From Elusimicrobiota bacterium (GTDB taxonomy: Bacteria > Elusimicrobiota > Elusimicrobia > FEN-1173): 64,000 nt of DNA. A program made the translations under genes and the position numbers. The notes beneath the pieces were generated by a model. The model had not been told where the DNA came from and did no database searches. It worked only from the letters and a program-made list of their open reading frames with translations. Shown piece after piece: positions 54,879 to 61,898 of this stretch; the first letter of the stretch is position 1; the number at the start of each line of letters is the position of its first letter. The stretch spans positions 1 through 64,000 of the forward strand of contig JAEURZ010000011.1 of NCBI GenBank assembly GCA_016788905.1, in the 5' to 3' direction.

Positions 54879-54912
54879 TCTTAAGGGAATCTTAAGATGC
54901 CTGATGTATGGT
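54879..54912 (+). promoter_or_regulatory. PhoB-like direct-repeat box upstream of the signalling operon
   Basis: TCTTAAG at 54879-54885 and TCTTAAG at 54890-54896 are identical heptamers 4 bp apart (11-bp period). This is the geometry bound by OmpR/PhoB-type regulators. Exactly 10 bp further lies TATGGT (54907-54912), a weak -10, and no -35 is present, as at promoters activated by PhoB. The operon downstream encodes an OmpR/PhoB-type regulator (57572), so autoregulation is plausible. Confidence 0.5.
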
Positions 54913-55028
54913 GTGGTGGTTTCGACCTTAGAATAAGTCACCCTGCTGGTCTGTGGTTTAAAGAAAGGCTTGATTTTGGCCCTTTTGTCGCATAGAGTTA
55001 CTTGCCAGAGAATAGGACTGGCACACCC

Positions 55029-56477
55029 ATGAAACTACGCGCGCGCTTAAGTCTTTTTACAGGGGTTATCATCGTCGCCCTCGTGGCGGGGATCAGCGTT
55101 TCTACGCTCGTTCTCCTTCGGAAGGTTTTTCTTGCGGAGGTTCGCTCGAATCAGGAGACGACCCTGAATAGTTTTTCCCAAACCTGTGAGGAATCCCTGG
55201 TGTTGCGGGATCCTGTCCTGGTGGCCAATTACGTGGACAGCCTGAGGAAATCACTCCCGGGGCTCGCCTACGCGGTTTTTGTTAATCAGGAGCTGGGGCG
55301 AACGATTGGGGATACCGCACAGTTTCGCCAAATTTACCCGTATTTTTCTCACGCGGTCGAACCGGGTCTTCCCCGTCGATTAATTCAGATCCCGCGGGGG
55401 GAGGTCATCGTGGAAGTCTCAACGGAAATCAGACGAGAGGGGCAGTCGGCAGGGATGGTCCGAATGGGTTTCTATCAGAGCTACGTCCAGGCCACCATTG
55501 CCGATAAAGTGGGGCGCGTTCAGCAAATCGTTCTGGTTGTGGCAGGGGTCTCCCTGATCCTTGCGGTCATGGCCACCCTTCTCATGTCCGCGCAAATAAC
55601 CCGGCCGTTGCACCAGTTGGCGGCGGGGGCGAAGGCCATTGGAGAAGGCAATTTGGACACACAAATTTACGTGAGTCGCCGAGATGAACTGGGGTTTCTG
55701 GCCCATGAATTCAATATTATGGCCGTGAGGCTAAAGGAACTTGACCAATTGAAAGACGAATTTGTTTCCTCTGTTTCCCATGAGCTCCGGTCGCCATTAG
55801 CGGCCATCTCGGGGTATGTGGAACTGATGACGCGGAAACCGTTGGAACAAATCCCCATTGAAAAACGGACCAAGGCCTTCAATATCATATTGGACAGTAC
55901 CACACGTTTGACCCAATTCATAAACGATATTTTGGATTTAGCAAAGCTTAAAGCCGGCCGGGTGGATATTCGGAAAACTCCTTTCAGTGTGGCGAAGGCT
56001 CTGGACGAAACCATGAGCCTTTTTGCCCCTCTCTTAGAGAAAAAGAACATCACGTCCCGTGTATTGGCTGCGGAGAATCTTCCCGCTCTGCCCGCGGACG
56101 ATGAAAAGATGCGTCAGGTCATCACCAATTTGGTTTCCAATGCGTATAAGTTTACACCCGAGGGCGGGGTGTTGACGCTTGACGCGAAGGACACAGGTGT
56201 TGAGATCACCGTCAGTGTCTCCGATACCGGAATTGGCATTCCGAAAGAATTTATCGAGCACCTTTTTGAGCGGTTTAAACAAGTCCCTGGGACCCGTCAA
56301 AAAATGGGGGGTCCGAAAGGAACGGGATTGGGGCTGGCGATTGCGAAAGGAATTGTGGAGGCGCACGGGGGACGTATTTGGGCGGAAAGTGAGCCCGGGC
56401 AAGGCACCACCTTCTTTTTCACATTGCCAAAAGTCGCTCCCGCCCATGCCGTTGCTGACGCGAGGATTTTCAACTAA
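55029..56477 (+). CDS. Membrane sensor histidine kinase
   Basis: About 482 residues are predicted from the ATG at 55029; a TTG at 55002 is an alternative. The order is transmembrane helix 1 (about 8-30), a periplasmic sensor of about 130 residues with no recognised family, transmembrane helix 2 (about 167-190), and HAMP (ITRPLHQLAAGAKAIGEGNLD). The H-box VSSVSHELRSPLAAISGYVEL has the phosphoacceptor His near 251. The ATPase follows with an N-box (QVITNLVSNAYKFTPEGG), G1 SDTGIGIP, F-box FERFKQ and G2 GTGLGLAIAKGIVEAHGG. All catalytic motifs are intact. It opens a five-gene signalling operon; the next gene begins on its stop codon. Confidence 0.92.
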   Translation: MKLRARLSLFTGVIIVALVAGISVSTLVLLRKVFLAEVRSNQETTLNSFSQTCEESLVLRDPVLVANYVDSLRKSLPGLAYAVFVNQELGRTIGDTAQFRQIYPYFSHAVEPGLPRRLIQIPRGEVIVEVSTEIRREGQSAGMVRMGFYQSYVQATIADKVGRVQQIVLVVAGVSLILAVMATLLMSAQITRPLHQLAAGAKAIGEGNLDTQIYVSRRDELGFLAHEFNIMAVRLKELDQLKDEFVSSVSHELRSPLAAISGYVELMTRKPLEQIPIEKRTKAFNIILDSTTRLTQFINDILDLAKLKAGRVDIRKTPFSVAKALDETMSLFAPLLEKKNITSRVLAAENLPALPADDEKMRQVITNLVSNAYKFTPEGGVLTLDAKDTGVEITVSVSDTGIGIPKEFIEHLFERFKQVPGTRQKMGGPKGTGLGLAIAKGIVEAHGGRIWAESEPGQGTTFFFTLPKVAPAHAVADARIFN

Positions 56478-57568
56478 TGGATACTCCCGAAGAAACACTC
56501 CCGCCTCTTGCCCGCCCTCGGGTCCTTATCGTCGACGATGAGGCGAATCTCCCTATATTCCTCAAAGATTTTTTGGAGGAATGTGGGTTCGATGTGTCTA
56601 TGGCGGTCACTGGGAAATCCGCTATGCGGGTGGCGCTTGAAAACCCTCCGGACGCTATTATTTTAGACGTGGATTTGCCCGACACGGACGGCTACACCCT
56701 GTGTCGGGCCATGCGGCGCACCAGCACCCTTCGGACGGTCCCGATCGTCATGTTGACGGCCCTGTCGGATAAACGGAACGAGATCGCCGGCCTTCGCGCG
56801 GGGGCCGATGATTACCTCACGAAGCCTATCGATACCGAGAGGCTCCAGGCTCGTTTGGAGAACGCTCTCAGTCGGAACATTCGTGAGTTGGACGCCAACC
56901 CCTTAACGCACCTTCCTGGAAACACGAGTATTTTGCAGGAAATGGAACGTCGGCTCAGGAAGCAGGAAGGGTTCGCGGTCATCTACGCCGATTTAAATAA
57001 TTTCAAAGCCTTTAACGATCGTTACGGTTTCCTTCGGGGAGACCAGGCCATTAAATTGGCGGCTCAGTGCATCGTTTTGTCTGTGGAAGGACGGGCGGCT
57101 TCTTCCGTTGCTTTGAGCGGCCTTTGGTTTATTGGGCATGTGGGGGGGGACGATTTTATTGCCATTCTCCCCGCCGAAATGGCCGAAGAAGTTTCCGTTG
57201 AAATCATCAAACGTTTTGACACCGCTGTCCCGAGCCTTTACGATCCCGACGATCGGGCACGAGGCTACATTGAAGGAAAAACACGTCAGGGGGAACCCGC
57301 TCATTTCCCCTTTATCGGAATTGCCCTCGCCATCGTTTCCAATGGCGAAAGGCGGTTTTCCCATCCCGGGGAAATTAGTTCCATGGCGAGTGAGTTAAAA
57401 GCCTACGCCAAGACCTTTGGCAAAAGCGCCTACGTGATGGATCGGCGCGATCGCTCCCTTTCTAAGGAGACCTCTGGGGAAAAGAAGGAAGTCCCCCCCA
57501 TTCTACCCGATATCTTTAGTGAGTTGGGGTTTTCACCTCATCCCCCTCCTCCCCGGGGCGGAGGCTAA
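56477..57568 (+). CDS. Response regulator with degenerate GGDEF output domain
   Basis: Residues about 15-130 form a receiver with VLIVDDEANLP, phosphoacceptor Asp in IILDVDLPDTDG and the Thr-Lys of LTKPID. Residues about 140-320 form a GGDEF-type domain with YADLNNFKAFNDRYGFLRGD (metal- and substrate-binding residues kept), but the signature reads GGDDF in HVGGDDFIAIL and no RxxD inhibitory site precedes it. Diguanylate cyclase activity is therefore doubtful. The chain has extra segments around the signature, and its last nine residues (HPPPPRGGG) are encoded by a REP-like palindrome. It overlaps the kinase gene stop by one base and ends three bases before the next start. Confidence 0.88.
   Translation: MDTPEETLPPLARPRVLIVDDEANLPIFLKDFLEECGFDVSMAVTGKSAMRVALENPPDAIILDVDLPDTDGYTLCRAMRRTSTLRTVPIVMLTALSDKRNEIAGLRAGADDYLTKPIDTERLQARLENALSRNIRELDANPLTHLPGNTSILQEMERRLRKQEGFAVIYADLNNFKAFNDRYGFLRGDQAIKLAAQCIVLSVEGRAASSVALSGLWFIGHVGGDDFIAILPAEMAEEVSVEIIKRFDTAVPSLYDPDDRARGYIEGKTRQGEPAHFPFIGIALAIVSNGERRFSHPGEISSMASELKAYAKTFGKSAYVMDRRDRSLSKETSGEKKEVPPILPDIFSELGFSPHPPPPRGGG
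57534..57564. repeat. REP-like palindrome forming the 3' end of the receiver-GGDEF gene
   Basis: CACCTCATCCC is followed by a 20-nt palindrome at 57545-57564 (arms CCTCC-T-CCCC and GGGG-C-GGAGG, one mismatch). The layout matches the element at 11383-11406 read on its minus strand. It is translated as HPPPPRGG before the stop and lies just before the next gene. Confidence 0.5.
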
Positions 57569-57571
57569 CGT

Positions 57572-58255
57572 ATGGCCGGAAAAAAGATTCTCGTTATTGA
57601 TGACGATGTCCAATTGTGTCAACTGACCTCTGACATTCTTGAAGAGCACGGGTTTCAGTCCATGGTCGCCAACAACACAGATCAGGGGTTTAAATGGCTC
57701 TATGAGGGGAATCCGGATCTCATCCTTTTGGATGTGTGGTTGCCCTCTATTGGGGGACTGGAATTCTGCCGACAGATTCGCCAAGACGTTCGGGGGCGGC
57801 ATGTTCCGGTGCTCATGTTAACGGTTCAGGACAAAGAATCGGACAAGGTCATGGGGTTGGAAATGGGGGCGGACGATTACATGACGAAACCGTTCAGTCA
57901 ACGGGAACTCCTGGCCCGAATTAAAGCCCTTCTTCGTCGTTTTGATCGAGCTCAGCCGGAAGTGTTGTCTTTTTCTTCCGGGGATTTAATGGTGGATTTG
58001 GACAAGCACGCGGTGCGGGTGAAGGGGAAAAGTGTGGATCTGACCCCGAAAGAATTTGATCTTCTCACCGTCCTTTTTAAAAACCGGAACAAGGCCGTGA
58101 GTCGGCAAAGTTTGTTGACCGCGGTGTGGGGGTTCGATACGCCGGGGAACACAGGAACCATTGACGTGCATATTCGACATTTAAGGAAAAAGCTCGGGCC
58201 ACAAGGGGATAAGATAACGACCATCCTTGGTTTCGGCTATCGTCTGGACGGGTAG
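57572..58255 (+). CDS. OmpR/PhoB-family response regulator
   Basis: The 227-residue regulator has an N-terminal receiver (ILVIDDDVQLCQL, phosphoacceptor in LILLDVWLPSIGG, MTKPFS). A C-terminal winged helix spans about residues 130-225 (VDLTPKEFDLLTVLFKNRNKAVSRQSLLTAVWGF, GTIDVHIRHLRKKLG, TTILGFGYRL), typical of PhoB/OmpR. It should bind direct repeats at promoters; the 7+4+7 repeat at 54879-54896 upstream of this operon is an obvious candidate. It is four bases from the next gene. Confidence 0.94.
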   Translation: MAGKKILVIDDDVQLCQLTSDILEEHGFQSMVANNTDQGFKWLYEGNPDLILLDVWLPSIGGLEFCRQIRQDVRGRHVPVLMLTVQDKESDKVMGLEMGADDYMTKPFSQRELLARIKALLRRFDRAQPEVLSFSSGDLMVDLDKHAVRVKGKSVDLTPKEFDLLTVLFKNRNKAVSRQSLLTAVWGFDTPGNTGTIDVHIRHLRKKLGPQGDKITTILGFGYRLDG

Positions 58256-58259
58256 TCTA

Positions 58260-59360
58260 ATGGCTGTGGCCCGCATCCTGGTGGTGGACGATGAATCCGG
58301 ATTTCGCGAATTGTGTGGAGACCTGTTGTCCGATTGCGGGTACGAAGTGGAGGCCGCCCTGGATGGCGATAAAGCGTTGGAGCGGCTCTCGGAGGCGTCT
58401 TTCCAATTGGTCCTCACGGACATCAACATGCCGAAGATGGACGGAATGACCCTCCTGAAAAATATCAAGGCCAAATACCCCATGGTCGAGGTCGTTTTAA
58501 TGACGGCTTTTGGTGGACTCCAATCTGCGTTAGAAGCTCTGCGGTTTGGGGCGTACGACTACATTACCAAACCGTTCACCCGCGAAGCTCTGTTGGCCAC
58601 GGTGGGACGCTGCGTGGAAAAGCAACGCCTTTCCGTTGAGCTGAAGCGGGTCCAAGAGCAGCTGTTTGAAAAGGAACGGTTGGCCGCCTTGGGGTCGGTC
58701 TCCGGATGGTTGGCGCATCGGATGCGAAATCCGCTGAATGTGATCCAAATGTGCGCCCAATATTTGAAATCGCACTTTGCGGCAACGGATGAGAAGCATG
58801 AAGTCACTCTGGCCATTGAGGATAAAGTGAAAATTCTGGAACGGATGACACACGATTTTATCGGGTTCTCCCGCACGTATCAGCCGCGCCTCCAGTTGGA
58901 GGACCTTCATGAATTGGTGAACAATGTTTTGTCCGGAATTCGGGCGCGGGTCGATCTTCAAAAAGTGATGATCGAGAAACGCTACGAAGAACCGTTACCT
59001 TTGGTCCCTCTCGATAAGGAACTCATGGAAGAGGTCTTGGGTTACCTCGTTGACAACGCGTTGGAAGCCATTCAAGGACCTGGGAGCATTACCTTGCAAG
59101 CACGCCGGACGCCGGGAGGCATCCAACTTCAAATTTCCGATACCGGACCGGCCATCCCGAACGAGGTTCGTCGAAGATTTTTCGAACCTTTTTTTACCAC
59201 CAAGGAACGGGGAACCGGGTTGGGGTTGGCCATTGCCCGTCGTGTGATTGAGAGCCATGGGGGCGAAATGACGATGAAATCTGGAGCCCCGACCACCTTT
59301 CAAATCGTTCTTCCTGTTTCCCCCGTGGTCCCTATAAAGGACGGGGTCAAAACCCCATGA
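58260..59360 (+). CDS. Receiver-histidine kinase hybrid, NtrB-like, soluble
   Basis: The 366-residue protein begins with a receiver domain (about 1-120; ILVVDDESG, LTDINMPKMDG, ITKPFT), then a short coiled coil. The kinase core has H-box GSVSGWLAHRMRNPLNVIQM, N-box LVDNALEAIQG, G1 SDTGPAIP, FFEPFFTTK and GTGLGLAIARRVIESHGGE. There is no transmembrane segment. The kinase part resembles NtrB/AtoS-type kinases, and the very next gene is an NtrC-type activator overlapping by four bases, so it is the likely partner. The N-terminal receiver could let another kinase, such as the one at 55029, control it. I chose ATG 58260; upstream starts lie in the previous gene. Confidence 0.9.
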   Translation: MAVARILVVDDESGFRELCGDLLSDCGYEVEAALDGDKALERLSEASFQLVLTDINMPKMDGMTLLKNIKAKYPMVEVVLMTAFGGLQSALEALRFGAYDYITKPFTREALLATVGRCVEKQRLSVELKRVQEQLFEKERLAALGSVSGWLAHRMRNPLNVIQMCAQYLKSHFAATDEKHEVTLAIEDKVKILERMTHDFIGFSRTYQPRLQLEDLHELVNNVLSGIRARVDLQKVMIEKRYEEPLPLVPLDKELMEEVLGYLVDNALEAIQGPGSITLQARRTPGGIQLQISDTGPAIPNEVRRRFFEPFFTTKERGTGLGLAIARRVIESHGGEMTMKSGAPTTFQIVLPVSPVVPIKDGVKTP

Positions 59361-60742
59361 CGAAGCCGGCTCTTCCCCGCGTCCTCGTGGTTGATGACGA
59401 GCCCTCTGTGGGAATGATCTTTCACCGGATCCTCGGTGAGGCGGGATACGAGGTGGTGAGCGCGTCCAACGGGGCAGAATGTTTGCGCGTTTTAAAGAAA
59501 AGCGATGTCCATTTGGTTTTCTTGGATTTGCAAATGCCGGGGATGGATGGGGTGAAAACTCTTCGCAAAATCCGTGAAACCCACCCCCATCTTCCTGTGC
59601 TGATTATGACGGCTTTCCAGACCGTGACTTCCGCGGTGGAAACCATGAAACTGGGCGCGTTGGATTATCTCATTAAACCTTTGGAAGCGGATAAGTTGAA
59701 ATCCGTTGCCCAACAGGCGCTGGACGTTACAAAATTGGCGCACCAAGTCCCCGCGGGGAAACCCACGGCGTTGGGAGAAGGGGAAGTCGAGGTTACAGCG
59801 AAAAGTGCCGAAATGCAGCGTGTCATGGAACTGGTTGACAAGGTGGCTCCCACCGATGTGCCGGTACTTCTTCTCGGGGAAAGCGGTACAGGAAAAGAGG
59901 TAACCGCCCGGGCCATTCATCACCGGAGCCCGCGGGCCAAGCGATCGTTTGTTGTGGTGGATTGTGCCGCTCTCCCCGAATCCATTATCGAAAGCGAACT
60001 TTTTGGGAACGAGAAAGGGGCTTTTACCGGGGCGGATACCCCCCGGGCCGGGAAGTTTGAACAGGCGAATTCGGGGACCCTTTTTTTGGATGAAATTGGC
60101 AATCTTTCTCTGCCCATTCAGGCCAAACTTCTTCGATTCCTTCAAGAACCAAAAATTGAACGATTGGGAAGTCGGAAGGGGCCCATTTTATTGGATGTTC
60201 GGATTCTGGCTGCCACAAACCTGGATTTGGAAAAAGCGGTCGTTCAGGGAACTTTTCGGGAAGATCTTTTTCATCGGCTCAAGGTGTTTGTCATCGACCT
60301 TCCCGCTTTACGCCACCGGGGGTCTGAGGACCTGGAGGCCCTGATGGTGTGGATGGTGGACGGGTTTCGAAAACAGTTGGGGAAACCCCGTCTTTCCGTA
60401 GATCCTGAAACGATTTCGTTGCTCAAAGCCTATCGGTGGCCGGGGAACATTCGTGAATTGCAAAATGCGCTGAGGAGCGCCACCCTCTTGGCTGAGGATG
60501 TGGTTTTGCCTGTGCATCTTCCCATGAGCGTTCGGAACGCCCGGCCCACCATGGAGGCCCAAACTTTCGTCACCGGTCTCAACGAAGTCATTCAAAAAGT
60601 GGAGCGGGAACATATTGAGAGCGTCCTCAAAAAACATCCGGGGGAGCTGCCAAAAGTAGCTCGAGAATTAGGCCTTGAAATTAGTGTATTAGAGAGTAAG
60701 ATTAAGGAGATGAACCTTACAGTGACACCCCCTCCTGTCTAA
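59357..60742 (+). CDS. NtrC-family sigma-54-dependent response regulator
   Basis: The 461-residue activator has a receiver (about 1-120; VLVVDDEPSVG, FLDLQMPGMDG, LIKPLE) and an AAA+ domain (about 150-390). The latter carries Walker A GESGTGKE, the sigma-54 contact loop GAFTGA, Walker B GTLFLDEIG, and FREDLFHRLKVFVIDLPALRHR. A short C-terminal Fis-like helix-turn-helix completes it (EREHIESVLKKHPGELPKVARELGLEISVLESKIKEM). GAFTGA is intact, so it should remodel sigma-54 RNA polymerase. It implies rpoN in this genome. A 7-bp hairpin (60730-60748) straddles its stop codon. A candidate sigma-54 promoter lies 140 bp downstream. Confidence 0.94.
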   Translation: MTKPALPRVLVVDDEPSVGMIFHRILGEAGYEVVSASNGAECLRVLKKSDVHLVFLDLQMPGMDGVKTLRKIRETHPHLPVLIMTAFQTVTSAVETMKLGALDYLIKPLEADKLKSVAQQALDVTKLAHQVPAGKPTALGEGEVEVTAKSAEMQRVMELVDKVAPTDVPVLLLGESGTGKEVTARAIHHRSPRAKRSFVVVDCAALPESIIESELFGNEKGAFTGADTPRAGKFEQANSGTLFLDEIGNLSLPIQAKLLRFLQEPKIERLGSRKGPILLDVRILAATNLDLEKAVVQGTFREDLFHRLKVFVIDLPALRHRGSEDLEALMVWMVDGFRKQLGKPRLSVDPETISLLKAYRWPGNIRELQNALRSATLLAEDVVLPVHLPMSVRNARPTMEAQTFVTGLNEVIQKVEREHIESVLKKHPGELPKVARELGLEISVLESKIKEMNLTVTPPPV

Positions 60743-60882
60743 GGAGGGATGGCGGGAGGTAAGGTTTTGCCACCACGATAACAATCTGATTATTTGGATT
60801 TTTTTCCCCTGAATTTGAGAATCGGGGTGTTTTGTTGAATTTGGTCAAAATGTCGCATACGATTTGTATGGGGCCCCGCAAG

Positions 60883-60898
60883 GGGCCACAGGTTTGCG
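60883..60898 (+). promoter_or_regulatory. Candidate sigma-54 (-24/-12) promoter
   Basis: GGGC at 60883-60886 and TTTGC at 60893-60897 place the conserved GG (60884-60885) and GC (60896-60897) exactly 10 bp apart, as in the TGGCAC-N5-TTGC consensus. The -24 element is imperfect (GGGCCA instead of TGGCAC). It is 85 bp before the surface-protein ATG at 60983 and just downstream of an NtrC-type gene. Confidence 0.35.
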
Positions 60899-60982
60899 TT
60901 TCAATGGGAACGGTCGTTTCAACGGAATCGAGTGGGGCGACCAGGAAAAAATGAAGAAAATAAAGGTAAAAGGGTTAATCCT

Positions 60983-61864
60983 ATGAAAAAAGCATCCCTC
61001 GTAATGAAATCCATTCTTGGTCTTGGGGTCGTGATGGCGATGGGGTTGCCCCTTCTCGCCGAAGCCCCTCTCTATATTAACTACCAAGGGAAATTGACGG
61101 GTGCGAGTGGCGTCCCTGTGGAGGGCAGTCCAATTGATGTCATTTTTAAATTTTATGATATGGCTTCCGGTGGATCCCTGTTGTTCACCGCTCCATCGGT
61201 GTCCGTTACTCCTCAAAATGGTGTGTTTTCGTGCCTGATCGATTTAAGAACCAAGCCTGATTTGTTTACTTCAAATCAGGCCGTGTATTTGGGAGTTAAA
61301 GTGGGGACGGCCTCCGAATTTCCCCAAAGACAACGATTGGTCGCCGCGCCTTACGCCCTTTCCGTTGGGGCCAATAGCGTGGGAACAGCGGAAATTAAAT
61401 TAAACTCGATCACAAACGAGAAAGTGGCAACAGGTTTGGATGCTGGAAAGATCACGGTGGGGCGGTTGGGGGATGACCGATTAAGCGAAACGGTGACGAA
61501 ACTGGGAAACACTGTGAACTCGGCGGGCGGGTTACTTCAGCTCAATTCCAGTGGGAAAGTTCCAGCCTCATTATGGAATAACAGCATCGTTAACGAAAAT
61601 ATTAATGATAACGCGGCCATTGGGTACGGGAAACTGGACCTTTCCGGTTCAATTGTGAAAGATGATTTTAATGCCGCCGCACTTACGACAATTTATTTGA
61701 CAGGGGACGGCCGCCTTATTCAAGGGAAAGTGTATAAAACGGCGATGTGTGGAGTTTCTGCTGGGAGTCCTTTGTATTATTCTTGCAATTCTCAAAATTG
61801 TGATCAGCCGGCTCCTGTTGCAAATTGTGAATCAACAACCCTGGTGGGTAACCTGATTCAATAG
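60983..61864 (+). CDS. Exported protein with 'INYQGKL' N-terminal domain
   Basis: The 293-residue protein has a signal peptide (about 1-26, ending LLAEA). The mature start YINYQGKLTGASGVPVEGSPIDVIFKFYD, with RLVAAPYALSVGANSVGTAEI after it, is a pattern seen in many predicted surface or extracellular proteins of poorly studied bacteria. The middle has repeated Ile/Asn-rich segments (SITNEKVATGLDAGKI, SIVNENINDNAAIGYGKLDLSGSIV), reminiscent of phage-tail-like shaft sequence. The C-terminus has four cysteines. Function is unknown. I chose ATG 60983, with AAGGG nine bases upstream. The large exported protein gene follows after 34 bp. Confidence 0.7.
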   Translation: MKKASLVMKSILGLGVVMAMGLPLLAEAPLYINYQGKLTGASGVPVEGSPIDVIFKFYDMASGGSLLFTAPSVSVTPQNGVFSCLIDLRTKPDLFTSNQAVYLGVKVGTASEFPQRQRLVAAPYALSVGANSVGTAEIKLNSITNEKVATGLDAGKITVGRLGDDRLSETVTKLGNTVNSAGGLLQLNSSGKVPASLWNNSIVNENINDNAAIGYGKLDLSGSIVKDDFNAAALTTIYLTGDGRLIQGKVYKTAMCGVSAGSPLYYSCNSQNCDQPAPVANCESTTLVGNLIQ

Positions 61865-61898
61865 GTTCCCGTTCGATGCCGATGGAGGCTAAAGCGAA

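Larger units (their letters stand above)
54650..55028. other. 379-bp intergenic region holding a terminator and a regulator box
   Basis: No convincing gene lies here. A frame of 85 codons at 54679-54936 has no ribosome-binding site or family resemblance and begins inside the terminator. The stretch holds a terminator-like structure at 54656-54695 and a direct-repeat box with a possible -10 at 54879-54912. About 115 bp of leader then precede the histidine-kinase ATG at 55029, with TAGGA about 11 bases upstream. Confidence 0.6.

Noticed and set aside
54679-54936. An 85-codon frame in the intergenic region before the histidine kinase
   Set aside because: It starts inside the terminator-like structure, has no ribosome-binding site, spans the regulator box and looks like random hydrophobic/cysteine-rich translation.
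60730-60748. Hairpin CCCTCCT-GTCTA-AGGAGGG at the end of the NtrC-type gene as a terminator
   Set aside because: The stem is perfect but spans the stop codon and is not followed by T residues, so it was not listed as a terminator.
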